Below are positions 16,764-23,909 of a DNA stretch of 64,000 bases, one piece after another. Location: the NCBI GenBank assembly GCA_052390275.1, contig JBQTHD010000004.1, positions 1 to 64,000 of the forward strand. Reading direction: 5' to 3'. A program made the translations under genes and the position numbers. The first letter of the stretch is position 1. Every line of letters begins with the position of its first letter. The DNA is from JBQTHD01 sp052390275 (GTDB lineage Bacteria; Actinomycetota; Acidimicrobiia; Acidimicrobiales; AC-14). The notes beneath the pieces were generated by a model. That model made no database searches and was not told the DNA's origin. It saw only the letters and a program-made list of their open reading frames with translations.

Positions 16764-17834
16764 TCAGCCATTCTCTCCCCCGCCGCCGGAGCCGGCCCGA
16801 TTGGTCTCTGCCGGGTGGCCGACGACCGGCGCCGTGACCGGTGGACCCGTCAGGGATCGGGCCGATCGGTAGGTGTCGTCGGCCCAGACGGCGGCGTCCC
16901 GGCACAGGGCCGGGTGGAACCGCCAGCGGGCCAGTTGGCACTCGACGGTGTCGACGTCCTCGCCCAGTTCGATCAAACTCAATGCCAGGCGTCGGCACCG
17001 GCGCTTCATCTCCTCAGCGGGCGTGACGGCCAGCCCATTGCGAACCCAGACAGCGTGGCTGGCCTGAAGATGAGGGGCCAGCCGAATGACCTGAGGTCGA
17101 GCCAAGGGTGGGATGCGCCGACGAACTGCCAGGGTGTTGTCATCGATCATCTCGGCCAGGCCGAAGCTCACCGCCCTGGCCAGCGCGCGCATGAAGGGAG
17201 AATGGCGACCGCCCCGCGATCCCAGCCCCAGCGAACCGGCCATCTCGGCCAGATCCAGGGGGAAGCCCCCGGGGGCCGAGTCGAACCCGGCCGCCAACCT
17301 CCGCAGGAGCCAGGTCGTACTGGGGCCGAGGGTCGATAGCCAGAAGGTCTCCACATACATCGAGCGAGGATCGTGGCCCACGGCGTCGATCACCGGGTCA
17401 GGCCAGGGCTGGACCCAGAGAACTCGGGCTTCCTCGGGGTCTTGGCCGAGGGGGGCGGCGGGGCTGACCGCCTGAGCGTGCGTGCGCCCAGCCTGTCCAG
17501 CGGGAATACGGGCGGCCCGCGCCTGGGCATCCGTGGCCGTGGCCGTGGCCGTGGCCGTGGCCGTGGCCGTGGCCGTGGCAGGGGAAGCCGGGGCGTCGGT
17601 GACCTTCGCTTGGGCACGGGGCGCGGCACTGGCAACAACAGTCGTGTTCACGGGGACCTCCGGGTCGAAAACGTTCGCCGTCAAGTGAAGCCCATCGGAA
17701 TCGAGGAGCACTGTCAGAGTATTTAGATCCCTTTCGATGTCAACCAAAAGTTTCCACCGGACCGGGCCGGCCCATTGCTCCAAGCGCGTCGCCAGTGCGG
17801 GAGACAGTCGATGGAGTGGTCGGGCCACGATCAT
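16764..17834 (-). CDS. Unknown protein with an Ala-Thr repeat and possible winged-helix region
   Basis: At 356 residues it has three parts: an N-terminal domain (about 1-70), a low-complexity linker containing an Ala-Thr dipeptide run (from CCGTGG repeats), and a C-terminal region (about 135-335) that looks folded. The stretch LDLAEMAGSLGLG...ALARAVSFGLAEM...LAVRRRIPPL resembles a winged helix, which suggests DNA or nucleoprotein contact, but this is only pattern reading. PWPDPVIDAVGHDPRSMYVETFWLSTLGPSTTWLLRR is a candidate conserved core. It is divergent from moeZ (80 bp apart) and abuts the smaller downstream gene. Confidence 0.65.
   Translation of the reverse strand: MIVARPLHRLSPALATRLEQWAGPVRWKLLVDIERDLNTLTVLLDSDGLHLTANVFDPEVPVNTTVVASAAPRAQAKVTDAPASPATATATATATATATATDAQARAARIPAGQAGRTHAQAVSPAAPLGQDPEEARVLWVQPWPDPVIDAVGHDPRSMYVETFWLSTLGPSTTWLLRRLAAGFDSAPGGFPLDLAEMAGSLGLGSRGGRHSPFMRALARAVSFGLAEMIDDNTLAVRRRIPPLARPQVIRLAPHLQASHAVWVRNGLAVTPAEEMKRRCRRLALSLIELGEDVDTVECQLARWRFHPALCRDAAVWADDTYRSARSLTGPPVTAPVVGHPAETNRAGSGGGGENG
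17531..17578. repeat. Eight-copy hexanucleotide repeat CCGTGG
   Basis: Eight perfect head-to-tail copies of CCGTGG run from 17531 to 17578. On the coding (minus) strand they give alternating Ala and Thr codons in the linker of the 356-residue unknown protein. Gain or loss of units would change linker length without shifting frame. Confidence 0.9.
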
Positions 17835-17914
17835 CCGGGCGAGTGGAGGGGTAGGGGGAGGCCGGTTGAGTCATAGGGGAATGCGCATCCACCAGATAGG
17901 GTTCGAAACCGTCG

Positions 17915-19087
17915 ATGGCAACGTTTCGTGACTTGTTGACCCGGGCCCGAGCCCAGATAACGGAACTGGATACGGCGTCCACCGCGGCCCGCCTGGAGTC
18001 GGTGCCGGACACAGTCGTGATCGATGTCCGGGAGCCTGACGAGTACGAGCAGGGCGCTCTGGCCGGAGCAATCCACATCCCGAGGGGCTTTCTGGAGAGC
18101 CAGGTGGAGGCCCGGGTCCCCGATCGGACCACCCCGGTAGCCGTGTACTGCGCTGGTGGGGCTCGGTCGGCCTTCGCCGCCGCCACCCTGGCCGAACTGG
18201 GATACACCGACGTGGTGTCCATGGCTGGAGGCTTCAACCAGTGGAAGAACGAGGGTCGGCCCTTTTCAACTCCCCGAACGCTTTCGGCTGAGCAGCGAAA
18301 CCGCTACCAACGCCATCTGCTGTTGCCCGAGGTGGGTGAGGCGGGCCAGCAACGCCTGCTCGAGTCCAAGGCGCTCCTTCTCGGCGCCGGCGGGTTGGGC
18401 TCCCCCGCCGCCCTCTACCTGGCTGCCGCGGGGGTGGGCACGATTGGGATCGTGGACATGGACGTGGTGGACGAGTCCAACCTTCAGCGCCAGATCCTCC
18501 ACAACCTCGACCGGGTGGGGGACCGCAAGGTCGACTCAGCCAAGAAGACGCTGGTGGGGTTGAACCCCGACGTCAATGTGGTCACATACGACGTCCGGTT
18601 GGGGGCCGACAACATCCTTGACGTCATCGACGGCTACGACGTGATCGTCGACGGAACCGACAACTTTCCCACCAGGTACCTGGTCAACGACGCGTCCCTG
18701 GTCAAGCGCATCCCGGTGGTCCACGGCTCGATATTTCGCTTCGAAGGCCAGGCCACCGTGTTCGCTCCTTATGCCGGGCCCTGCTACCGCTGCCTGATTC
18801 CTGAACCGCCCCCGCCGGACCTGGCCCCGTCCTGCGCGGAGGCCGGGGTGCTGGGCGTACTTCCCGGCATCGTCGGATCCATTCAGGCCATGGAGGCCAT
18901 CAAGGTCATCCTGGGGTTGGGCGAACCGCTGATCGGCCGGCTGATGGCCTACGACGCCATGGAGGAGTCGTTCCGGGTGTTCCGGGTCCCCCGGGATCCG
19001 AACTGCCCCGCGTGCGGAGCCGACGCCGGACCGCTCGTTATAGCCGAGTACGACCAGTACTGCATGCCCCACTCCCAGCCAGCCTGA
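17915..19087 (+). CDS. moeZ: MoeZ/MoeB-type adenylyltransferase-sulfurtransferase, rhodanese first
   Basis: This 390-residue E1-like enzyme activates ubiquitin-like sulfur carriers (MoaD, ThiS, CysO types). An N-terminal rhodanese domain (about 20-115) has active-site C79 in VYCAGGARS. A ThiF/MoeB domain follows (about 127-385) with the nucleotide loop LLLGAGGLGSPAALYLAAAGVG and the zinc cysteine pairs CYRC and CPAC. In the familiar MoeZ/MOCS3 layout the rhodanese domain is C-terminal, so the order here is reversed. It may supply sulfur to thiazole synthesis by the ThiG/ThiH pair in this window, although no carrier gene is seen. The ATG lies 80 bp from the divergent unknown gene. Confidence 0.93.
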   Translation: MATFRDLLTRARAQITELDTASTAARLESVPDTVVIDVREPDEYEQGALAGAIHIPRGFLESQVEARVPDRTTPVAVYCAGGARSAFAAATLAELGYTDVVSMAGGFNQWKNEGRPFSTPRTLSAEQRNRYQRHLLLPEVGEAGQQRLLESKALLLGAGGLGSPAALYLAAAGVGTIGIVDMDVVDESNLQRQILHNLDRVGDRKVDSAKKTLVGLNPDVNVVTYDVRLGADNILDVIDGYDVIVDGTDNFPTRYLVNDASLVKRIPVVHGSIFRFEGQATVFAPYAGPCYRCLIPEPPPPDLAPSCAEAGVLGVLPGIVGSIQAMEAIKVILGLGEPLIGRLMAYDAMEESFRVFRVPRDPNCPACGADAGPLVIAEYDQYCMPHSQPA

Positions 19088-20124
19088 TCCCGGCCCTGAC
19101 CCCGTTGGCCTGGCTCCGGGCGGCCTCCCGCCTGCCTCGACTGGGGCTGACCCTTGCTGTAGGGGCGGCCCTGGTTCTTGGCGGTCCGCTCCAACCCGGC
19201 ACCGCTGCCTCCGGTTCTGCTGCGGCTGACGCCGTCGCATCTGACGCCCGGGCGGTGGGTTCGGGCGGAACTGGCACGACCGAAGAGGGGGGTTGTCCCC
19301 CGACTGGATCAGTCGTCTCCGGCCAGTGGACCGGTGGCCCCGCCAAGCCTCGCCCCGTTCTGGGGCTTCTGGGGCTGGACCTGGGCGAACTGCTGACGCC
19401 CGGACCGCTGCCGGTGGGGGTGGGGGTGGGATGCCCGGGGATCCGACCCGGCGCCCTGGTTCGTACGCCCCTCGGCCGCTGCACCCTCAACTTCGCCTTC
19501 CGGGGTAGCGACGGATCGCGCTACATCGGAACCGCCGGCCATTGCGTGCTGGGGGGTTCCGCCGGAGACGCGACGCCCACCCGCGCCGACGGGGGCGAGG
19601 TCGTCTTTGCCCCGGGTGCCGGACCGATCGCGTTTGAGGGCAGTCCCGGTTCGAATGGGCCGACCCGGCCGGGCCGGATCGGGGAGTTCGCCTACGCGGT
19701 GGCCGACGACCGGAGTGACTTCGCCCTCATCCGCCTGGATCCAGGCATCGAGGCCAACCCGCAGGTGTGCTACTTCGGGGGCCCCGTCGGTCTGAATGAT
19801 GGACCGGTTCCCCTCGTTTCCCCCCTCGCCCACGTCGGCCAGGGGCGCCTTTTGAGTGGGCTGGTGGCGGCCCGGACCCAGTTGGCCCTCGACTCCGATG
19901 ACCACGGCGTGGTCGGCCTGGGTCTGGCCGCCCCCGGCGACTCGGGCGAGCCCCTTCTCTCAGCCGACGGCCAGGCCCTGGGGGTGGTCACGGCCACCGG
20001 GCCGGCCCTGGCCGGCCTACCCGGTACGGGCCTGGTCTTCAGCACCCTCCTGGCGCCGGCCCTGGACCGGGCGACCGACGCCACCGGTATCGCCTTCACC
20101 CTGGAGACCGCACCCCCTAGCTAG
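19012..20124 (+). CDS. Secreted trypsin-like serine protease
   Basis: The catalytic triad of the chymotrypsin fold is visible: H177 in TAGHC, D236 in RSDFALIRLD and S311 in PGDSGEPLLS. An N-terminal Arg-rich stretch and hydrophobic segment (about 41-62) indicate export. A Gly/Pro-rich pro-region follows. Cysteines at about 95, 141, 157, 178 and 253 could form disulfides outside the cell. I use GTG 19012 (370 residues), which overlaps moeZ by 76 bp, because no better start is obvious. A later start is possible. The substrate is unknown. Confidence 0.8.
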   Translation: MRSRRRTARYSRVRPVLHAPLPASLIPALTPLAWLRAASRLPRLGLTLAVGAALVLGGPLQPGTAASGSAAADAVASDARAVGSGGTGTTEEGGCPPTGSVVSGQWTGGPAKPRPVLGLLGLDLGELLTPGPLPVGVGVGCPGIRPGALVRTPLGRCTLNFAFRGSDGSRYIGTAGHCVLGGSAGDATPTRADGGEVVFAPGAGPIAFEGSPGSNGPTRPGRIGEFAYAVADDRSDFALIRLDPGIEANPQVCYFGGPVGLNDGPVPLVSPLAHVGQGRLLSGLVAARTQLALDSDDHGVVGLGLAAPGDSGEPLLSADGQALGVVTATGPALAGLPGTGLVFSTLLAPALDRATDATGIAFTLETAPPS

Positions 20125-20403
20125 ATGCTCTTTGGGCTGGTACCAACCCGCTCGTGACCACTGGATGGCTGGTGTCCTTCGCGGGCTTGAGCGCGCGCGA
20201 TTTCGTGACGGATGGGTCAGAATTACAGCCATGAGATTCTCCCTCGGTCGCTTGCGGTGACAGTCGGGGTGGCGCCCAGGCAGGCAGAAAGGGAAACGGC
20301 TGAGGGCTTCGATGGCTCAGGAAAGAACGCTGCCTGCGGCGGCTTCGCTTCTGATAGGCGGGCGGTCACCAGACACGAGTCAGCTCCGGAGGAAGGGCCG
20401 CTC

Positions 20404-20444
20404 CTACCGGATTTCAACCCGTCCGGTAGAAGTTTCGGTAGAAG
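20404..20444. repeat. Left CGGTAGAAG repeat cluster
   Basis: CTACCGGA (20404-20411) and TCCGGTAG (20422-20429) form a perfect inverted repeat around a 10-nt spacer. CGGTAGAAG then occurs twice, 12 bp apart, ending at 20444. A matching direct pair lies at 22515-22536, 2.1 kb away beside tRNA-Leu. Helically spaced direct repeats near a tRNA gene resemble arm-type integrase sites, but an operator for a regulator is possible. Confidence 0.75.
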
Positions 20445-20484
20445 CCGAGTCGCGAAGTCGCTTTCGTTTCTTTCGATTTGGAGG

Positions 20485-20490
20485 TATCCT
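20485..20490 (+). promoter_or_regulatory. -10 element for leaderless antitoxin gene
   Basis: TATCCT lies exactly 7 nt before the ATG at 20498, the leaderless layout. It overlaps GAGGTATCCTC, a short dyad (GAGG/CCTC) that could be an autoregulatory operator for the HTH antitoxin. Confidence 0.45.
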
Positions 20491-20497
20491 CAAGGCC

Positions 20498-21037
20498 ATG
20501 ACCGACGCCATGGCAACCCACCCGGCGACGGTGTACCGCGGCCGGGTGGACGACCTCGTCTTCCCGCCGGAGGATCTCGACCAGTTGCTCGACCTCGCGC
20601 GCTTCGTCGAGAACCACACCGAGCCGGGGCTCCTGTTGGGCCCGGACGGCGAACAGGTACCGCTGCCCGCCGAGGTGTACCGCGTGCTCACGCAAGTGGT
20701 CGAGGTCATGCTCCAGGGCAAGGCCACACTCGTTGCTCCGCAGGGACTGCTCCTCACCACACAGGAGGCCGCCGACTTCCTCGGGGTGAGCCGGCCCACG
20801 CTGGTGAAGCTCCTTGAGGACGGAGCCATCCCGTTCGAGAAGCCGAACCGACACCGGCGCGTGCGACTGCAAGACCTTCTCGACTTCCGGGCCCGTCGCC
20901 AGGAACAACAGCGAGCCGCACTGAACCAGCTCACCGAAGAGGCAAGCGAGCTCGGACTGTACGAAGGAACGCCTGCCGACTACGCGCCCGCTCTCAAGTC
21001 CGCACGACGACGTCGCGCACGCGCCGAAGGCAAGTAA
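20498..21037 (+). CDS. Excisionase-type HTH antitoxin of a PIN toxin system
   Basis: The 179-residue protein has an N-terminal helical part and a MerR/excisionase-like helix-turn-helix (about 86-131: LTTQEAADFLGVSRPTLVKLLEDGAIPFEKPNRHRRVRLQDLLDFR), with a charged helical tail that may bind the toxin. I take ATG 20498, which follows a TATCCT box by 7 nt. A longer in-frame start (20312) would run through the repeat cluster. The PIN-domain gene follows after 3 bp. Such HTH-PIN pairs act as toxin-antitoxin modules in actinobacteria. Antitoxin and repressor roles are inferred from this pairing. Confidence 0.82.
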   Translation: MTDAMATHPATVYRGRVDDLVFPPEDLDQLLDLARFVENHTEPGLLLGPDGEQVPLPAEVYRVLTQVVEVMLQGKATLVAPQGLLLTTQEAADFLGVSRPTLVKLLEDGAIPFEKPNRHRRVRLQDLLDFRARRQEQQRAALNQLTEEASELGLYEGTPADYAPALKSARRRRARAEGK

Positions 21038-21040
21038 TCC

Positions 21041-21601
21041 TTGCCGCGGTACACGGCGCTCCTTGACGCGTGCGTCCTCGTACCGATCGCCCTCGCGGAC
21101 ACCCTCCTCCGCGTTGCTGAGCGCGAGCTGTACCGGCCGCTCTGGTCCGATCGGATCCTTGCCGAGGCCCCCGACGCGGTGGTGGAGATCCACCCCGATC
21201 TGGAGCCGGAAGTGGTCGCGAAGCGGTTCCTCGCGATGAACGACACCTTCAAGGACGCCTCAGTCGAGGACTGGGAGATCTTCGAGGGGACGATCGCGCT
21301 CCCCGACCCCGACGACCGCCACGTCGTTGCAGCGGCGATGCGCGGGAGGGCCGGCGCGATCGTCACTGCGAACCTCCGCGATTTCCCTGACGAGACGTTG
21401 GCACCCCTCGAGATCGCGATCGTCCATCCCGACGACTTCCTCCTCGATCAGCTCGACCTCGCGTCTCGGGTCGTGCTGGAGGTCTTGCGCGAGCAGGCTG
21501 CGCACACGCGTAACCCACCACTCACCCCGACCGACTTGCTCGCCCGGCTGGGACGGGCAGGGGTGTCGGGCTTCGCCGACGAGGTCGGACGAATGATCTG
21601 A
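21041..21601 (+). CDS. PIN-domain ribonuclease toxin (VapC-like)
   Basis: The frame encodes 186 residues from a TTG start at 21041, 3 bp after the antitoxin stop. The PIN acidic residues are present: D9 in ALLDACVLVP, E42, and D89/D91/D92 in LPDPDDRHVVAAAM, with TANLRDFP after them. PIN toxins cut RNA, often tRNA or rRNA, when freed from their antitoxin. The C-terminal 50 residues (LASRVVLEVLREQAAHTRNPPLTPTDLLARLGRAG) are a helical extension typical of this HTH-linked subgroup. The active site looks intact. Confidence 0.85.
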   Translation: MPRYTALLDACVLVPIALADTLLRVAERELYRPLWSDRILAEAPDAVVEIHPDLEPEVVAKRFLAMNDTFKDASVEDWEIFEGTIALPDPDDRHVVAAAMRGRAGAIVTANLRDFPDETLAPLEIAIVHPDDFLLDQLDLASRVVLEVLREQAAHTRNPPLTPTDLLARLGRAGVSGFADEVGRMI

Positions 21602-21625
21602 ACGTAGGGGCACAAGACCGATGGT

Positions 21626-21900
21626 CTACTTGTTGCCCTTGGCGCGATTGTGCGTCTGGCACAGCATGGTCAGGTTCGACAGGTCCGGCTCCGCCGTTCG
21701 ACCAAGCGGTGACGTGGTCCGCGTCCATCTCCTTCAAGTCGTAGATGCGGGCCTTGTTGTCGGTGCCCTGGGCACACAGCGGGCAGTTCGAGACGCCATC
21801 GGCCTTCGCCTTGTTCGTCTGCTGCTCGTAGGCGACGCGCTTTTCGCTGTCGGTGAAGACGCGAATTTCGAGCAGCTGCGGCTGCTTACCGGCCACCTCC
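21626..21900 (-). pseudogene. C-terminal remnant of an HNH endonuclease, frameshifted
   Basis: Read on the minus strand, this piece gives RVFTDSEKRVAYEQQTNKAK, then GVSNCPLC, then EMDADHVTAWSNGG. That is the zinc and metal region of an HNH nuclease. After a +1 frame change near 21690-21700 it gives DLSNLTMLCQTHNRAKGNK and a stop at 21626-21628. The upstream two-thirds of the nuclease gene is missing, cut at about 21900 where an XRE-regulator remnant begins on the other strand. It is therefore dead: truncated and frameshifted. Confidence 0.75.
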
Positions 21901-21905
21901 TCCCC

Positions 21906-22469
21906 CAGGCCTCGATCTCGGCCATGGAGCGGGGCTTCGACGGCGATCGGCGACGGCGCTTCGACGCCCACGAGATCTACCTGCTCTCGGTCGCCTTCGG
22001 TGTGCCCATGATCTCCTTCTTCATCCCGCCCCGCAAGACCGGGCTCCGTGAGCTGGCCGACACCCGACGTCCCCTCTCGGACCTGTACGTGTCTCTGCCC
22101 GGTCGAGACCACGAGCTCGTCGAGGTGGACGAGCGTCTCACCGAACTGAACCTCAGCCACCCCGAGGAGGTCGACAACCTCGCCGCCGCGGTCTTCGGGG
22201 GCAAGGAGGCTGCCGCCCAGAATTGGCACGATCACTACCGGGCCTGGCGCAAGAAGCGCCTGGTTGAGATCGCCCGGAACTACGGCGACAGGCTCGATGA
22301 GGTTGCTGAGTTCCTCGCCGAGTTCGCCAACCAGATCACGCAGACTGGACCGAAGGCCTACCTGCAAATGAAGGCCCACAAGGAAGGGGGGAAGGTCGAC
22401 CCCGAGCTCCTCCGCGGCGAGGGGGAGGATGCTGAGGCTGAACGCCGGCGCCGCGGCCTCGACGCGTAG
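21906..22469 (+). pseudogene. XRE-family regulator lacking its N-terminus
   Basis: The recognisable part starts at QASISAMERG, the recognition helix end of an XRE helix-turn-helix, and continues with FDAHEIYLLSVAFGVPMISFF and a long charged C-terminal domain. The first half of the HTH is gone. The open frame extends upstream to 21621, but those residues are the antisense of the HNH remnant, so a 282-residue gene is an artefact of the junction. An internal ATG at 21924 could still yield about 181 residues without DNA-binding ability. Confidence 0.6.
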
Positions 22470-22514
22470 GTCGCAGGCCCGCACAGGCCCGCGCAGCACG
22501 CCCGCAGCCGACCC

Positions 22515-22536
22515 TCCGGTAGAAGTTCGGTAGAAG
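22515..22536. repeat. Right CGGTAGAAG repeat pair
   Basis: Two CGGTAGAAG copies 11 bp apart (22515-22536) match the left cluster at 20422-20444 except for one base in the spacer. They lie 48 bp from the 3' end of tRNA-Leu. Together the two clusters bracket the toxin-antitoxin pair and the two broken genes. Confidence 0.75.
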
Positions 22537-22583
22537 TCAGCCCGAATCGCGTGGCGCGTATGCACTGACCTGCGACTTCTGAG

Positions 22584-22667
22584 TGGGCGAGGGGGGAGTT
22601 GAACCCCCACGTCCTTTCGGACACAGGAACCTGAATCCTGCGCGTCTGCCTATTCCGCCACTCGCCC
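22584..22667 (-). tRNA. tRNA-Leu (anticodon CAG)
   Basis: An 84-nt class II tRNA: acceptor GGGCGAG pairs with CTCGCCC, the D-arm is GGCGGAATAGGCAGACGC, the anticodon stem CAGGA/TCCTG encloses TTCAGGT (CAG), there is a short variable arm, and the T-arm is GGGGGTTCAACTCCCCC. The discriminator is A, and CCA is not encoded. A leucine tRNA also sits next to fhaA in mycobacteria, so this is conserved synteny. The accessory island abuts its 3' end. Confidence 0.95.
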
Positions 22668-22716
22668 GAGTGAGGACGGGAGGCTAGTCCATGGTCGTGG
22701 GTATGCTCGTTGCCCA

Positions 22717-23373
22717 GTGGGACTGCGCCAGTTCGAGCAGCGGCTTGAGCGGCTGGTGGAAGGGGCCTTCGCCAAGACCTTTCGCAGCGATCTCCGCCCG
22801 GTGGAGTTGGGCCGGCGGATCACCCGGGAGATGGACCTACACCGCACCGTCGGCGTGAGCGGCCTCATGAGCCCCAACCGCTTCGTGGTTTCGTTGAGCC
22901 CCACCGATCAGGCCCAGTTCGACTCCTACTCCGAGGCACTGGTCCGAGAACTCGGTGAGGCGGCGCGAGAGCATGCCCGGGAGTGCGATTACGCCTTCAT
23001 CGGCCCCGTCCACGTGGAGTTGACGGTGGACGAGAGTTTGGGGGCGGGCGAGTTCGTGGTGGCCAGCGAGATGGTGGAGGCCCCTGGCGGCGCGCTGGTG
23101 GGGGTTCTTGTTCTGCCTGACGGCCGTCGGGTGTCGGTGGGTGAGGCCGTGGTCGGTCTTGGCCGCCGCTTCGACTGCGACGTGGTCCTGGCCGACCCCA
23201 ACGTGAGCCGACGGCACGCCGAGGTCCGCCGTCAGGGAAACGGGTTCGTTCTCGAGGACCTCTCCTCAACCAACGGAACCAGGCTCAATGGCGCACTGGT
23301 CACCTCGGCCCGCCTCAATGACGGCGACGAGATCGCCGTGGGTGCCACCCGTATCCGTTTCGAGGCGTCGTAA
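22717..23373 (+). CDS. fhaA: FhaA-type FHA-domain protein
   Basis: This 218-residue protein has an N-terminal DUF3662-type domain (about 1-125, QFEQRLERLVEGAFAKTFRS) and a C-terminal FHA domain (about 128-218). The FHA domain carries the phosphothreonine-binding residues GRRFDCDV, DPNVSRRHAEV and DLSSTNGTRLNG. In mycobacteria FhaA binds phosphorylated MviN/MurJ and helps control peptidoglycan precursor flipping. It starts with GTG 22717, with TATGCT 9 nt upstream as a possible -10. It is the first gene of the fha-pstP-rodA-pbpA-pknB cluster. The mycobacterial protein has a long linker between domains, which is nearly absent here. Confidence 0.92.
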   Translation: MGLRQFEQRLERLVEGAFAKTFRSDLRPVELGRRITREMDLHRTVGVSGLMSPNRFVVSLSPTDQAQFDSYSEALVRELGEAAREHARECDYAFIGPVHVELTVDESLGAGEFVVASEMVEAPGGALVGVLVLPDGRRVSVGEAVVGLGRRFDCDVVLADPNVSRRHAEVRRQGNGFVLEDLSSTNGTRLNGALVTSARLNDGDEIAVGATRIRFEAS

Positions 23374-23450
23374 TGAGGTCCCAACCGCTCGGAGACCGCG
23401 TACTGCTATTTCCGCCCGGGCGTTAGTCCGGCCCGCCGCCGAGCGATCCG

Positions 23451-23909
23451 TTGCCTGACGCCCTCCTCACGGTCTTGAAGTTCTGCTTCCTGGCCGTGCT
23501 CTACCTATTTTTCGCTCGGGTGCTCCGGGCGGTCTGGGTGGAGATGAGTGGCCGCCACCAATCGGCCCCTGAACCGGAGAACTACGCCGCGCCCACGCGC
23601 CCCGGCCGCCGGACGAGCAGGACGGTGAGCCGACTGGCGGCCATCGAACCGGCGGCGCTGCGGGGTAGGACGTTCGACCTGACCGAAGAACTGACGATGG
23701 GGCGGGCCAGCGGCTGCCACATCAGCCTCGATGACACATTTGTCTCTCAACTACACGCTCGGGTGTTCCGTCGGGAGGGTCGGGTCTGGATCGAGGACCT
23801 AGGGTCCACCAACGGAACCCATCTCAACCACGACAAGGTGACCTCGCCGGTGGCGGTACGCAGGGGCGACCGCATCCAGGTGGGCCAGACAGTGTTGGAG
23901 GTGAACTGA
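23451..23909 (+). CDS. fhaB: FhaB-type FHA-domain membrane protein
   Basis: The 152-residue protein has an N-terminal membrane span (about 3-23, LLTVLKFCFLAVLYLFFARVLRAVW) and a C-terminal FHA domain (about 60-152; GRASGCHISLDD, SQLHARVFRR, DLGSTNGTHLNHDKV). It reads phosphothreonine marks placed by PknB, and its mycobacterial counterpart works at the division site. It starts with TTG 23451, and its stop shares a base with the pstP ATG. A threonine-rich linker (RTSRTVSRL) may itself be phosphorylated. Confidence 0.92.
   Translation: MPDALLTVLKFCFLAVLYLFFARVLRAVWVEMSGRHQSAPEPENYAAPTRPGRRTSRTVSRLAAIEPAALRGRTFDLTEELTMGRASGCHISLDDTFVSQLHARVFRREGRVWIEDLGSTNGTHLNHDKVTSPVAVRRGDRIQVGQTVLEVN

Larger units (their letters stand above)
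20125..20497. other. Gene-free left border of an accessory island
   Basis: These 373 bp hold no supported gene. There is an imperfect 16-bp palindrome around TGGTACCA at 20134-20149, an inverted/direct repeat cluster at 20404-20444, and the promoter of the toxin-antitoxin pair at the right end. The 3' end of tRNA-Leu is not duplicated here, so no attachment-site copy was found. Confidence 0.6.

Noticed and set aside
20125..20420. attR copy of the tRNA-Leu 3' end
   Set aside because: No stretch matching the T-arm and acceptor of tRNA-Leu was seen on the far side of the island, so an intact integrated element is not claimed.
21621..22469. A 282-residue plus-strand protein
   Set aside because: The first 95 codons are the antisense of an HNH nuclease remnant. 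Only the part from 21906 has protein-like homology, so I call a pseudogene instead.
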